Shown: positions 8,485-17,736 of the stretch, piece by piece
Position numbering within the stretch: position 1 is the stretch's first letter
How the letters are laid out: each line of letters starts with the position of its first letter
Source: an uncultured Pseudophaeobacter sp.
Lineage (GTDB): Bacteria; Pseudomonadota; Alphaproteobacteria; Rhodobacterales; Rhodobacteraceae
DNA: 64,000 nucleotides
Direction of reading: 5' to 3'
NCBI GenBank assembly: GCA_905479575.1
Contig: CAJQNB010000080.1
Coordinates: forward strand, 1-64,000
Made by a program: the position numbers and the translations under genes
The notes under the pieces: model-generated
Databases searched by the model: none
Told to the model about the DNA's origin: nothing
The model's input: only the letters and a program-made list of their open reading frames with translations

Positions 8485-9135
8485 ATGGAATTTGCCAAAC
8501 CTCTACCCAGCTATCTGGTCACCCGCTATCACGGCTGGAAGGCCACCTCCTATGCGGAGAACCAGGGGTGGTATCGCCGGCTCGCGACCGAAGGACAGCG
8601 GCCTCGGGCGATGGTGATTTCCTGTTGTGACAGCCGGGTCCATGTGACCTCGATCTTTGGCGCCGATCAGGGGGAGTTCTTTATCCACCGCAATATTGCC
8701 AATCTGGTCCCGCCCTATGCGCCCGATGGCGATTACCACGGCACCAGTGCGACGGTGGAATATGCTGTAACCGTGCTGAAAGTCTCGCATCTTATCGTTC
8801 TGGGCCATTCGCAATGTGGCGGCGTGCAGGGCTGTATTGATATGTGCAAAGGCCATGCGCCAACCCTGGAAGCCAAGGATAGCTTTGTCGGGCGTTGGAT
8901 GGATATCCTTAAGCCCAAGTTCGATCTGGTTGCCGAAATCGAGGACGACGACCACCAGGCGCGCCAGTTTGAACGTCAGGCGGTTGTGGCATCGCTGGAA
9001 AATCTGATGACCTTTCCCTTTATCTCGGAGGCCGTCAAAGGCGACAGTCTCAGCCTGCATGGGTTGTGGACCGACATCGGAGAAGGCGGGTTGGAATGCT
9101 ACGATCCTAAGGCGGGTCTGTTTCAGAAAGTCTGA
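8485..9135 (+). CDS. Beta-class carbonic anhydrase
   Basis: A 216-residue zinc enzyme interconverting CO2 and bicarbonate. The zinc ligands and the catalytic pair are visible: Cys47, Asp49 and Arg51 in CCDSR, then His108 and Cys111 in GHSQCGG. The ATG at 8485 is chosen because AGAGG lies 8-9 bases upstream and abuts the alternative ATG at 8476, which therefore cannot use it. It stands alone and may supply bicarbonate for carboxylases. Confidence 0.93.
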   Translation: MEFAKPLPSYLVTRYHGWKATSYAENQGWYRRLATEGQRPRAMVISCCDSRVHVTSIFGADQGEFFIHRNIANLVPPYAPDGDYHGTSATVEYAVTVLKVSHLIVLGHSQCGGVQGCIDMCKGHAPTLEAKDSFVGRWMDILKPKFDLVAEIEDDDHQARQFERQAVVASLENLMTFPFISEAVKGDSLSLHGLWTDIGEGGLECYDPKAGLFQKV

Positions 9136-9195
9136 TTGCAAGCCTAGCCCCCAAAGCCCGTCTTTGGGGGATGCGTCAGGAGCTGATACTCCGGC

Positions 9196-10344
9196 TTATT
9201 CTCTTTGAATTTTACCCATATTGCTGGCGGCGCGGGTGTATCCCCCTGCGGCGCCATCGACAAAATGGACGTGATCATCGCTGCTTGCGGAGGGCACGAT
9301 ACAGGTGAGTCGGGCCTCATCCTGCGCATGCAGGCCAAACCGGATATGCCCGGCGGTCTGGGCCTTTTGCAGGATCGCCGTGATCTCGCTCTGCAGATCT
9401 GGGGTGCAATCAATGGTCATTTTGAGCCCGTCGTCGAACTTTCGATAGTCGGCATTGTCGCTCATTACCGCAAGGTAGTGGGTTGGATCAAACTGGCCCA
9501 TGGGCTTTTTGTGGCGGAACAACCAGCTCGTCAGCATGGTGCCGACCATCAGACTAAGCCACTTGCGCAACACTGATCCGGTGCCATGGGTCAGTTTGGC
9601 TTCCAGACCGAGCCCCCGTGGCAGCAGGGCGATCCCCGGTCCTTCTGCGGCGACCGGGTGGCCGCCCCGCGCCAAAGCCGCTGTCCGGGTCAGGATTTCT
9701 GCCGCCACTCTGGAAAACTGCGCTGCTGTTGCCGTCGGCCCTGGCACCATCACCAGCGACAGGATTAGCCCATTGAGTGCGGGAATCGTATTCCAACGGC
9801 AGGACAAGCCGGTCAGATCTGGTGGTGTCTCGTCTGTGTTTTCGGGGATGACGCAATGGCCCTGCTTCATCTGATCTTCGGCCCAGGCGAGGCCGCCGCC
9901 TGAAAACATTGCGTAGTCGGCATTGTCCGAGACCGCATGGCGGGCCACGGTGACATCCAGCCCCTGCGCCCGCACCTCGTGCACGGGGATCATCGCCACC
10001 CGCAGGGCAATGCCAAACTCCTGTTTCACCCAGCGGCGCAGGCGGGCCAGAGTGCGCCGTGCCGTCGCAGTCTGCGCAGCGGAGACCGCAAACGAGGTCC
10101 CATCGCCGCCAAAGACATAGGGAAAGGCGGCGCCGTCGAGCGCGTTCTGCATGGCTGCAATCACCGAGGCCCCAACCATGTTGACGGTCTTGTACTTCCC
10201 GGCGGCAATCAGCCCGGTGGAATCGACGATATCGCTGCAGCAGATCACCCAGTCATCCGGAAGCGGGGTAAAGGCTGCTGGCTTTGTCAGGCTGGAAAAA
10301 TGCCTCTGCCGGGGCAGAGATTCGTAAAATTTGGCGGTATGCAT
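9196..10344 (-). CDS. DUF3095 protein (nucleotide cyclase-like fold)
   Basis: A 382-residue cytosolic protein of the DUF3095 family. The N-terminal third has the layout of a class III cyclase homology domain: CCSDIVDSTGLI then FGGDGTSFAV, where the two Asp-containing strands resemble metal-binding positions. No activity has been shown for the family as far as I know. An adjacent ATG three bases upstream (10347) is equally possible. The gene is divergent from the MFS transporter. Confidence 0.75.
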   Translation of the reverse strand: MHTAKFYESLPRQRHFSSLTKPAAFTPLPDDWVICCSDIVDSTGLIAAGKYKTVNMVGASVIAAMQNALDGAAFPYVFGGDGTSFAVSAAQTATARRTLARLRRWVKQEFGIALRVAMIPVHEVRAQGLDVTVARHAVSDNADYAMFSGGGLAWAEDQMKQGHCVIPENTDETPPDLTGLSCRWNTIPALNGLILSLVMVPGPTATAAQFSRVAAEILTRTAALARGGHPVAAEGPGIALLPRGLGLEAKLTHGTGSVLRKWLSLMVGTMLTSWLFRHKKPMGQFDPTHYLAVMSDNADYRKFDDGLKMTIDCTPDLQSEITAILQKAQTAGHIRFGLHAQDEARLTCIVPSASSDDHVHFVDGAAGGYTRAASNMGKIQRE

Positions 10345-10484
10345 CATCCGTCTCAATCTCTGCTGTCAGGTATCAAAACAATTGTACCCAGGCTGCAAAC
10401 ATGCAAGCTCGCGTCGCGAACATGTGACAACAAATGCTCAATGGACGCGCAAAGCAAGAGATCTACCCAAAGGGAGCGTTCAAG

Positions 10485-11657
10485 ATGCAGGCTGGATTGA
10501 TCATGTTGTGCCTGGCCTATGTGCTGAGCCAGTTTTTCCGCGCCTTTCTTGGGGTTCTGACCACGGTGCTGGGACAGGATATTGGCGCCACGCCCAGTGA
10601 TCTCGCGGATGCGTCTGGTATGTGGTTTTTGTCCTTTGCGGCGATGCAGCTGCCGGTGGGCTGGGCGCTGGACCATCTGGGACCACGCCGGACCTCTGCC
10701 TGGCTGTTGTTTCTGGGTGGCTCTGGCGGCGCGGCGGTCTTTGCGCTGGCGACATCGCCTTTTCATGTCAGCATGGCGATGTTCTTTATCGGCATCGGCT
10801 GTTCGCCGGTTCTGATGGCGTCATATTACATCTTTGCGCGCCAATACCCGGCGGCCCGCTTTGCCACTTTGGCGGCCCTGATGCTGGGCATGGGGTCGGT
10901 GGGCAATCTGGTGGCCTCTTACCCGACGGCCTTTGCGGTGGAGCACCTTGGCTGGCGGGCGACGCTCTGGACCCTGGCGCTGGCCTCGTGGTTGGTGGCT
11001 GCGGGTATTTTCCTGACGGTGCAGGATCCGGCCAAACCTGAGGGCGGCCAGAAAGGATCGGTGCTGGAGCTGCTGAAGATGCCGGTGCTTTGGGCGATAT
11101 TTCCTTTGATGTTTGTCTGCTATGCGCCCTCTGGCGCGCTGCGGGGACTGTGGATCGGCCCCTACTTAACCGATGTCTACGGGCTGAGCACCGGCGAAGT
11201 CGGGCTGGCGGCGCTGGTCATGGGCGTGGCCATGGTGGCGGGCACCTTTGCCTATGGGCCGCTGGACCGGATCTTTGGAAGCCGCAAATGGGTGATCTTT
11301 ACCGGCAATGCGCTGGGTGTGTTGGCAATGGTTGCCCTGATGTCCGTGACGGGCGCGCCGATCTGGATGCCCATCGCGGTGATGGCCTTTGTGGGCTTTG
11401 TGGGCGGCTCTTTCCCAGTGATCATTGCCCATGGCCGCGCCTTTGTGCCGCCGCATCTGGTGGGGCGGGGCGTGACGCTGCTCAACTTCTTTGGCATCGG
11501 CGGCGTTGGAATCATGCAGTTTGCCTCCGGCAGGCTGCATTCGAATATGGCCGGAGCGGCCCCGGCAGCGCCCTATCTGGCGATTTTTGGCTTCTTTGCC
11601 CTGTCTCTTGCGGTGGGATGTGTGATTTATCTGTTCAGCCGCGACCGGCTGGACTGA
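10485..11657 (+). CDS. MFS transporter
   Basis: A 390-residue inner-membrane protein with about 12 hydrophobic helices in two halves joined near residues 180-200 (QDPAKPEGGQKGS). The A-like motif GWALDHLGPRRT (about residues 63-74) is typical of major facilitator proteins. The substrate is unknown. Translation probably starts at ATG 10485, preceded by GGGAG; the longer frame from 10434 adds a polar stretch without a ribosome site. Confidence 0.85.
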   Translation: MQAGLIMLCLAYVLSQFFRAFLGVLTTVLGQDIGATPSDLADASGMWFLSFAAMQLPVGWALDHLGPRRTSAWLLFLGGSGGAAVFALATSPFHVSMAMFFIGIGCSPVLMASYYIFARQYPAARFATLAALMLGMGSVGNLVASYPTAFAVEHLGWRATLWTLALASWLVAAGIFLTVQDPAKPEGGQKGSVLELLKMPVLWAIFPLMFVCYAPSGALRGLWIGPYLTDVYGLSTGEVGLAALVMGVAMVAGTFAYGPLDRIFGSRKWVIFTGNALGVLAMVALMSVTGAPIWMPIAVMAFVGFVGGSFPVIIAHGRAFVPPHLVGRGVTLLNFFGIGGVGIMQFASGRLHSNMAGAAPAAPYLAIFGFFALSLAVGCVIYLFSRDRLD

Positions 11658-11736
11658 CCAAGCCCTTTAAATGCAGGGCAATTGCCTATATGAGACCCCA
11701 GCCGGCCATGAGGTCGGATGATACTGGAGAAACAAA

Positions 11737-12759
11737 ATGGGTTATCGCGTCGTCGTCGTTGGCGCCACAGGCAATGTGGGCCACGAAATGTTGAACATCC
11801 TGGCAGAGCGCCAGTTTCCTGCGGATGAGGTTGCCGTTCTGGCCAGCCGTAAATCGCTGGGAACCGAGGTGACGTTCGGCGAGAAGACGTTGAAGACCCA
11901 GGATCTCGACACCTTTGATTTCACTGGCTGGGACATGGCGCTGTTTGCCGTTGGCTCTGATGCGACCAAGATCTACGCCCCCAAGGCCGCCAAGGCGGGC
12001 TGTGTGGTCATCGATAACTCGTCGCTCTACCGCTACGACCCCGATGTGCCGCTGATCGTGCCCGAGGTGAACCCCGAGGCCGTGCATGGCTATGCCAAGA
12101 AGAACATCATCGCCAACCCCAACTGCTCGACCGCGCAGATGGTTGTGGCGCTGAAGCCTTTGCATGAACGGGCCAAGATCAAACGCGTCGTGGTCTCGAC
12201 CTATCAGTCTGTGTCAGGATCGGGCAAAGAGGCGATCGACGAGCTGTGGGAGCAGACCAAGGCGATTTACAACCCGACCAAAGAAGTACCGCCAAAGGTC
12301 TACCCCAAGCAGATTGCCTTCAATGTGATTCCGCATATTGACGTCTTTCTTGACGATGGTTCCACCAAGGAAGAGTGGAAAATGGTCGCCGAAACCAAGA
12401 AGATCATCGACACCTCGATCAAGGTCACAGCCACTTGTGTGCGAGTCCCTGTCTTTGTTGGCCACTCTGAATCGATCAATATTGAAACAGAAGACTTCCT
12501 CGACGAAGACGAGGCCCGCGACATCCTGCGCGAGGCACCTGGCATCATGGTGATTGATAAGCGCGAAGACGGTGGCTATGTGACCCCGGTAGAATGCGTT
12601 GGCGATTTTGCCACGTTTATCAGCCGCATACGCCAGGATTCCACCATTGATAACGGCCTGAACTTCTGGTGTGTCAGCGACAACCTGCGCAAAGGCGCCG
12701 CCCTGAACGCGGTGCAGATTGCCGAACTTCTGGGCCGGGAAGTGCTCAAAAAAGGCTAA
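11737..12759 (+). CDS. asd: Aspartate-semialdehyde dehydrogenase
   Basis: A 340-residue cytosolic enzyme that reduces aspartyl-4-phosphate to aspartate semialdehyde with NADPH, the branch point to lysine, diaminopimelate, methionine and threonine. The nucleotide loop GATGNVG is at 9-15, the catalytic Cys130 lies in NPNCSTAQ, and the acid/base His is in VGHSE near residue 243. The start is supported by GGAGAAACAAA before the ATG. It is followed by a Rho-independent terminator, so it is probably a single-gene unit. Confidence 0.97.
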   Translation: MGYRVVVVGATGNVGHEMLNILAERQFPADEVAVLASRKSLGTEVTFGEKTLKTQDLDTFDFTGWDMALFAVGSDATKIYAPKAAKAGCVVIDNSSLYRYDPDVPLIVPEVNPEAVHGYAKKNIIANPNCSTAQMVVALKPLHERAKIKRVVVSTYQSVSGSGKEAIDELWEQTKAIYNPTKEVPPKVYPKQIAFNVIPHIDVFLDDGSTKEEWKMVAETKKIIDTSIKVTATCVRVPVFVGHSESINIETEDFLDEDEARDILREAPGIMVIDKREDGGYVTPVECVGDFATFISRIRQDSTIDNGLNFWCVSDNLRKGAALNAVQIAELLGREVLKKG

Positions 12760-12783
12760 AGCTTTTTACACTTTAGGTTAGGG

Positions 12784-12818
12784 GGGCTGCTTCGCAAGAG
12801 GCGGCCCTTAATCTTTTG
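12784..12818 (+). terminator. Rho-independent terminator after asd
   Basis: GGGCTGC and GCGGCCC pair around a 10-base loop and are followed by TTAATCTTTT, 25 bases after the asd stop. Confidence 0.75.
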
Positions 12819-12887
12819 CAGGGCTGCCCAAATCTGGCCACATAACGCAATATCCTGAGGGTGGGATATGAAAACGGGGTTTGAGCC

Positions 12888-13265
12888 ATGTACTCGAAAG
12901 ATTTTGAACGCGAAACACAGACAACCGGCGACGCAGCCATGCAACAGACGGCCTGGTCAAGTGCCAGTGATCAGGACCGTATGGATACCGAAATGGCCAT
13001 CCAGTTGCGGATCATGCTGACACCACATTTTCAAGAGGCCAAAACCTGGTCAGAGCTGCGCTCGGGGCTGCAGGGCAAGGGCTTTTACATGAAACGTGCC
13101 AAGGGCCATATGCATCTTTATGACGCGCAGAGCCATGTCAAAATCTGCACCTGTGCCTTCTTGGGCTTTCCTGCCGCAGATCTGGAACAGCGGTTCAAAC
13201 GGGTGCGTCCGGTGCGCAAGGCCCCAACCCGCATGATGGCAGCTGCCCCTGTGGCGCAGCACTGA
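12888..13265 (+). CDS. Small protein of unknown function
   Basis: A 125-residue basic protein. The N-terminal 40 residues look disordered. The middle (about 50-100: WSELRSGLQGKGFYMKRAKG, then a cytosine-rich-codon stretch ICTCAFLGFP, then LEQRFK) resembles the short accessory domain found next to relaxase domains, in which a helix-strand unit ends in a LExRF-like motif. No relaxase or other mobilisation gene is near, so this is only a resemblance. It lies between two terminators and is probably transcribed alone. Confidence 0.65.
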   Translation: MYSKDFERETQTTGDAAMQQTAWSSASDQDRMDTEMAIQLRIMLTPHFQEAKTWSELRSGLQGKGFYMKRAKGHMHLYDAQSHVKICTCAFLGFPAADLEQRFKRVRPVRKAPTRMMAAAPVAQH

Positions 13266-13338
13266 TCTGATCCAGGGACTATGCTCTTCCCATTGGCGCT
13301 GCCCGCGTGCAGTCTGCGTCGCGCAGCCAATGAGGTTC

Positions 13339-13366
13339 AAAACGGTGCCAGAACGGCGCCGTTTTT
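13339..13366 (+). terminator. Rho-independent terminator
   Basis: AAAACGGTGCC-agaac-GGCGCCGTTTTT forms an 11-bp stem with one T-G pair and runs into a T tract. It lies about 75 bases after the small unknown gene. Confidence 0.85.
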
Positions 13367-13543
13367 GCTTTCTTGAGGTGGCGAAGCTTCGGCAAATTTG
13401 CGCCAGATCGCAACTGCTTGGCAACTTCTGCTTTTAGCTGCGCCTTGATACTCTACTGTCAGGACTATTGAGCGGGTCGACTGCTGTTTCACTCAGGGGC
13501 GGTGGGACAGGGCCTGCACTCCAAACCTGATTGTGAGATATTC

Positions 13544-15208
13544 ATGCGTTTTTCCCTCTCCTTGCTGTCGTTGCTGGCCAGTTCGGTCGCCAGCCTTGCC
13601 TGGGCCGATGAGATTACCGTCAACAGCCAGGTGACCGAGGTCACGGTCTACCCAGAGGTGGCTGCGATCACCCGCCGTGCGGAGTTTGACCTGCCAATCG
13701 GTCAACATCGTCTGATCCTGAGCAATATTCCCTATTCGGCGGATCTGGAAACGCTGCAACTGGATCTGACCGGGGCGCGACAGACGGCGCTGTTGTTCCG
13801 TGAGGATGGCGCGCCGCCTCGACGGGCTGACGATCCAGAGGTTCTGGCGGCTGAGGCGGTGGTCACAGAGGTTGAGGCCCGTATTCAGGCGGTTCGCGAT
13901 GAGGCAAGCCGGGCCGAGAGCGACGCGGCGGCGGCGCAAACGGCGATAGGGTTTTTGCAGCAGCTGGGCAGCAATGAGGGCCTGGCAGAGGCTGGCGCGG
14001 AGGCCCTGCGCGATATCACCCGGATGATCGCGACGGAGGCCGGTGCCGCAGGCAAGCAGGCGTTGGAGGCCCAGATCCGCGCCCGCGCCATCGAGGATCA
14101 GCTGGAGGACCTTGCAGAGGAGCTGAAAGATGCTGAACAGGCCCTGGCAGCCGTCGCGGTTCAGGATGCAAACCGGTACTATCTGGTGGTTGCGGTGGAT
14201 GTGATCCAAGCCGGACCCGGCGCGCTGGAGCTGAACTATTTTACCAGTGGCTATGCATCCTCGCAGCCAAGCTATGAGTGGCATTTGACCACAGGGGAGA
14301 CCCCCGAGTTGGAACTGAAGCGCGGCTTTGACCTCTGGCAAGCAACCGGCGAGAACTGGAACGGCGTTGATCTGACGATATCAACCCTGCAACCGGGCGA
14401 GCGCGGGACACCTTCCCACATCAACGCCCTACAACGGTGGCTGCAGGACCCGCGCCCGGAACCAAAAATGCGCAACCAGGATTTTGCAGCATCCGATGAT
14501 TCCGGAGTTGGTTTGCTGGCGCAGCCAATCGTCGAGCCCATGATCATGGAAGAGGGCGCTGGCGGTGTGCAATGGGGGGCGGATACCAGCGGACCCGGGG
14601 CCAGCTATCATTTTTCCCATCCTGTTTCCATTGCCTCAGGCCCGGATATTCTGAAGCTTGAGATGGACAGTCTGACCACAGAGGCCGAGGTACTGGCAGT
14701 TGCGGTACCGATGCGGGATGAAACCGCCTATCGGGTGGCGAAGTTTACCAATGATTTTGACGGTGACTTGCTGGGAAGTGCTCGGGTGCCGATGTTTGTG
14801 GATGGCAAACTGGTGACCTTTTCGAAGTTCGAAAGACTGGCCGTTGGGCAAGAGGCTGAACTGGGCTTTGGCGCCCTGCACGGGCTGCGCCTGACACGGA
14901 ATGTGTTGCAGAAAAGCGAAGGTGAGCGTGGGATGATCTCGCGCAGCAACCAGCAGCAGGAAGTGGTCGAGATTTCTGTGGAGAACCTGACGGGGGAGAC
15001 CTGGCCGCTGCGCCTGATGGACCGGGTGCCCTATAGTGAGCAGGAAGAGCTGGAGATCAGCTGGAGTGCCGCGCCCAGTGTCAGCGAGGAAAATGTCGAC
15101 AAACAGCGCGGTATTCTGGCCTGGGAGTTTGATCTGGCTCCGGGAGCGGACCGGCTGATCCGTCTGGAAACCACCTTGAGCTGGCCTGAGGGCAAGCTGC
15201 TGCGCTGA
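13544..15208 (+). CDS. DUF4139 / mucoidy-inhibitor MuiA-like exported protein
   Basis: A 554-residue exported protein. The signal peptide is residues 1-19 (MRFSLSLLSLLASSVASLAWA region, cut before DEITV). A DUF4140-like N-terminal strand domain (20-105) carries the VTEVTVYPEVAAITRRAEF block. It is followed by a coiled coil of about 100 residues (115-205), then the DUF4139 beta-rich domain to the end. The family was named for a reported effect on mucoid growth; its molecular function is unknown. The ATG at 13544 starts exactly at the signal peptide, although the ribosome site (GTGAGA) is weak. Confidence 0.85.
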   Translation: MRFSLSLLSLLASSVASLAWADEITVNSQVTEVTVYPEVAAITRRAEFDLPIGQHRLILSNIPYSADLETLQLDLTGARQTALLFREDGAPPRRADDPEVLAAEAVVTEVEARIQAVRDEASRAESDAAAAQTAIGFLQQLGSNEGLAEAGAEALRDITRMIATEAGAAGKQALEAQIRARAIEDQLEDLAEELKDAEQALAAVAVQDANRYYLVVAVDVIQAGPGALELNYFTSGYASSQPSYEWHLTTGETPELELKRGFDLWQATGENWNGVDLTISTLQPGERGTPSHINALQRWLQDPRPEPKMRNQDFAASDDSGVGLLAQPIVEPMIMEEGAGGVQWGADTSGPGASYHFSHPVSIASGPDILKLEMDSLTTEAEVLAVAVPMRDETAYRVAKFTNDFDGDLLGSARVPMFVDGKLVTFSKFERLAVGQEAELGFGALHGLRLTRNVLQKSEGERGMISRSNQQQEVVEISVENLTGETWPLRLMDRVPYSEQEELEISWSAAPSVSEENVDKQRGILAWEFDLAPGADRLIRLETTLSWPEGKLLR

Positions 15209-15551
15209 GCCAGATTTTGTCCAGGCCATATACCTCCATCAGGCCTTGCGCATAAAGGGGGTGGCTCCCGCCCGGAACGGGAATGGATCAAAGATCCACC
15301 CGTTCCCGTTGGGCCCAGCACCGCTGTCGCGGTGCTGGTTTTGTGAGGGGGCACCGCTGGCGCGGTGCAAAAAAGAAAGTCTGCTGAGAAGGCCCTCAGG
15401 GGCAGGTCTGCCCTGAGGCGCCTGTTCTAAGTTTGTGAAAGGGCTGCGCGTCAAGGGTGAACCGCGCTGGCGCGCGGCCGCTTACAGCGGCCCTTGACCC
15501 GCGAAACACAGCGACCCGTAGGTGGCCGTTCGTAAGGTGCCAGGGGCCGGG
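15209..15551. other. 343-bp intergenic region made almost wholly of hairpins
   Basis: Convergent genes flank this region. It has copy B of the multi-hairpin repeat (15256-15340), then further stem-loops: GCACCGC..GCGGTGC (15351-15368) followed by AAAAAAG, CCTCAGGG..CCCTGAGG (15394-15418), and a longer imperfect stem with GTCAAGGG near 15450 and CCCTTGAC near 15490. It probably ends transcripts from both sides. No gene is seen. Confidence 0.7.
15256..15340 (+). repeat. Multi-hairpin intergenic repeat, copy B
   Basis: It has GGCTCCCGCCC (about 15263-15273), a stem-loop built from GGAACGGG..TGGATC (15274-15289) pairing with GATCCA..CCCGTTCC (15293-15306), the block CCCGTTGGGCC (about 15305-15315), and a palindrome CAGCACCGC-tgtc-GCGGTGCTG (15316-15337). 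The order is as in copies A and C, with different stem sequences. Confidence 0.65.
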
Positions 15552-16622
15552 CTAGCGGTTTTCGCGCAGCCGCCCCACAACGCCGGTTGGGAAGAAGTAG
15601 ACGCTGAGGATAAACAGCACACCCAGCCAGAGCAGCCAACGGTCGGCGCTGAGCAGGTCTGGCAGCAGCGGCAGTCCCTCGACCAGATGAGAGGCGGCGC
15701 CCATCAGGTTTTGCAGGTAGTTCTGCGCCAGCACAAACAGGGTGGCGCCGATCATCGCACCATAGAGCGTGCCCATGCCGCCGATGACCACCATCAAGAG
15801 GATATCAATCATCAGCTCCATCGACAGCACGGTGTCAGGGCCCACATAGCGCAGCCAGACCGCATAAAGAGAGCCCGCCAGCGCGGCAATTGCCGCTGAG
15901 AGGCAGGTGGCGGCGACACGGTAGTAGACCACCCGGTAGCCAATGGATTCGGCGCGAAAGTCATTTTCGCGGATTGCCTGCAGCACCCGGCCAAAGGGGG
16001 AGTTTACCACCCGCAGCAGCGCCAGAAACAGCAGGGTGGCGCCAATGAAAACAAAGTAGTAGGCGAGCAGTTTGCCGTTCAATTTGACGCCAAAGAGAGT
16101 GCCGCCAAAGGTGTCTTTGCCAAATTTGAAGGCGGGGCCAAGTTCGCGCGGGGTTTTGAAGGTGAGGCCATCCTCGCCGCCCGTCAGGCCCGAGAGCTGG
16201 CTGACAAGCACCGCCACCGCCGAGGCCACCGCGAGGGTGATCATGGCAAAGAAGATAGCCCTGACGCGGAGCGAAAACAGCCCGATCAGCAGCGCCAGAG
16301 CCGCTGCCAGACCTGCGCCTGCCAGGGCGCCGATGGCGATGGCATCAAAGCCGCGCCCCATATGGGCAGAAGTCAGGGCAACGCCGTAAGCACCGATGCC
16401 AAAGAACATGGTATGGGCAAAACTGACGATACCGCCATAGCCCAGCAGCAGATCATAGCTGGCCACCAGCACGATAAAGATGCAGATCCGCGCCGCGGTA
16501 TCAACGGTGCGCACGCCGGGAAATAAGAAGGGGGCCAGCGCCAGGCAGAACAGAATGCCGCCAAGGATCAGCGCCAGTGGCAGGGAACGCGGCATATCGC
16601 CAGAGAGAAGAGAGCGGATCAT
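15552..16622 (-). CDS. livM: Branched-chain amino acid-type ABC transporter permease, LivM family
   Basis: A 356-residue inner-membrane permease with about ten helices and the conserved LivM loop GYRVVYYRVAATCLSAAIAA (coupling-helix region, near residue 230) plus GGMGTLYG. Its ATG at 16622 overlaps the LivH stop in an ATGA arrangement, which fixes the start and makes LivM the last gene of livKGFHM. The substrate of this system need not be branched-chain amino acids; many liv-type systems in this group carry aromatic or other organic acids. Confidence 0.92.
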   Translation of the reverse strand: MIRSLLSGDMPRSLPLALILGGILFCLALAPFLFPGVRTVDTAARICIFIVLVASYDLLLGYGGIVSFAHTMFFGIGAYGVALTSAHMGRGFDAIAIGALAGAGLAAALALLIGLFSLRVRAIFFAMITLAVASAVAVLVSQLSGLTGGEDGLTFKTPRELGPAFKFGKDTFGGTLFGVKLNGKLLAYYFVFIGATLLFLALLRVVNSPFGRVLQAIRENDFRAESIGYRVVYYRVAATCLSAAIAALAGSLYAVWLRYVGPDTVLSMELMIDILLMVVIGGMGTLYGAMIGATLFVLAQNYLQNLMGAASHLVEGLPLLPDLLSADRWLLWLGVLFILSVYFFPTGVVGRLRENR

Positions 16623-17650
16623 TTTGCTTTTACCACCGGAATCATACCCATAGGGCGCCACATCAGAATGGTGACCATCAGGGCAATATTGGAAATGAGG
16701 GCGGCTTTGGGCTCGATAAAGGCGATGTAGTTCTGCATCAGCCCCACCAGGAGCGCGCCGATGAAGCAGCCCTCAACCGAGCCAAGCCCGCCGATGATCA
16801 CCACGATAAAGATCAGGATCATCGCGTGATTGCCCATATGGGCGGTGATCACCTCTTGGTAGAGCGCCCACATGACGCCCCCGAGCCCTGCAAGGGCAGA
16901 GCCGGCAATAAAGACACCGACAAAGACCAGCTTGAGCCGGTAGCCAAGCGCCTGCACCATTTCACCGTTTTCGACACCAGCGCGCACGATCAGGCCAATT
17001 TTGGTGCGGCGCAGCACCCAGCGCATGGTGGCAAAGACCGCAAGGCCCACGGCCACCGCCACCAGGCGGTATTTTTCGATTGCGGCGCCGGCAAAGGTCA
17101 CGGCGCCTTTCAGGGCTTCGGGGCGGTTGAAATAGATCTCTTCCGGTCCCCAAAGCACGATGATCAGCTGTTCCACCACGATGAGCCCGCCCATGGTGAC
17201 CAGGATCTGTTTCAGGTGATGGCCATAAACGGGGGCGACAATGACTTTTTCAAAGGCATAGCCCATGGCGCCAGTGGCCAGCATGGCCCCGATGACAGCC
17301 AGCAGCACCGCGCCGAGGTTGAGCATCAGCGAGGGGGCTTCGGTCAGGTGGCCCAGTCCCATCAGCACGGTGATGCCGACAAAGGCACCGACAGAGACAA
17401 AGGCACCATGGCCAAAGTTGATCACATCCATCAGGCCAAAGACCAGCGTCAGTCCTGAGGCCATGATGAAGATCATCATGCCCATGGCGAGGCCGGAAAC
17501 TGTGAGGGTCAGCCAACTGGCGGGATTCAGGATCGCGAGAAATCCGGCGATGGCCAGCAGCGGCACCAGCAGGACGGGCATATAGGGGCCGATGCGCTCA
17601 GACAGGGTGGCCTGGGCCATCGTGGGCGCATGTTCGGGGGCGGCACTCAT
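16619..17650 (-). CDS. livH: Branched-chain amino acid-type ABC transporter permease, LivH family
   Basis: A 343-residue permease. The LivH signature SGLTLVFGLMDVINFGHGAF lies at about residues 65-84 and the GGLGSVEG loop near 290. An N-terminal cytosolic extension of about 20 residues precedes the first helix. It follows LivF by 86 bases and overlaps LivM by four bases. Confidence 0.92.
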   Translation of the reverse strand: MSAAPEHAPTMAQATLSERIGPYMPVLLVPLLAIAGFLAILNPASWLTLTVSGLAMGMMIFIMASGLTLVFGLMDVINFGHGAFVSVGAFVGITVLMGLGHLTEAPSLMLNLGAVLLAVIGAMLATGAMGYAFEKVIVAPVYGHHLKQILVTMGGLIVVEQLIIVLWGPEEIYFNRPEALKGAVTFAGAAIEKYRLVAVAVGLAVFATMRWVLRRTKIGLIVRAGVENGEMVQALGYRLKLVFVGVFIAGSALAGLGGVMWALYQEVITAHMGNHAMILIFIVVIIGGLGSVEGCFIGALLVGLMQNYIAFIEPKAALISNIALMVTILMWRPMGMIPVVKAK

Positions 17651-17736
17651 ATCAGAGCCTCCATCAGTTTATAGGGCGCGGGGGCGGAGTATCCAGCCGG
17701 GAACGGGCTGGGGGAGAAGCTTTGGAACCGGGACAT

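Noticed and set aside
15394..15520. Possible tRNA or small structured RNA after repeat copy B
   Set aside because: Stems do not fit a cloverleaf, there is no anticodon arm of the right size, and no CCA-like end. Kept only as a hairpin region.
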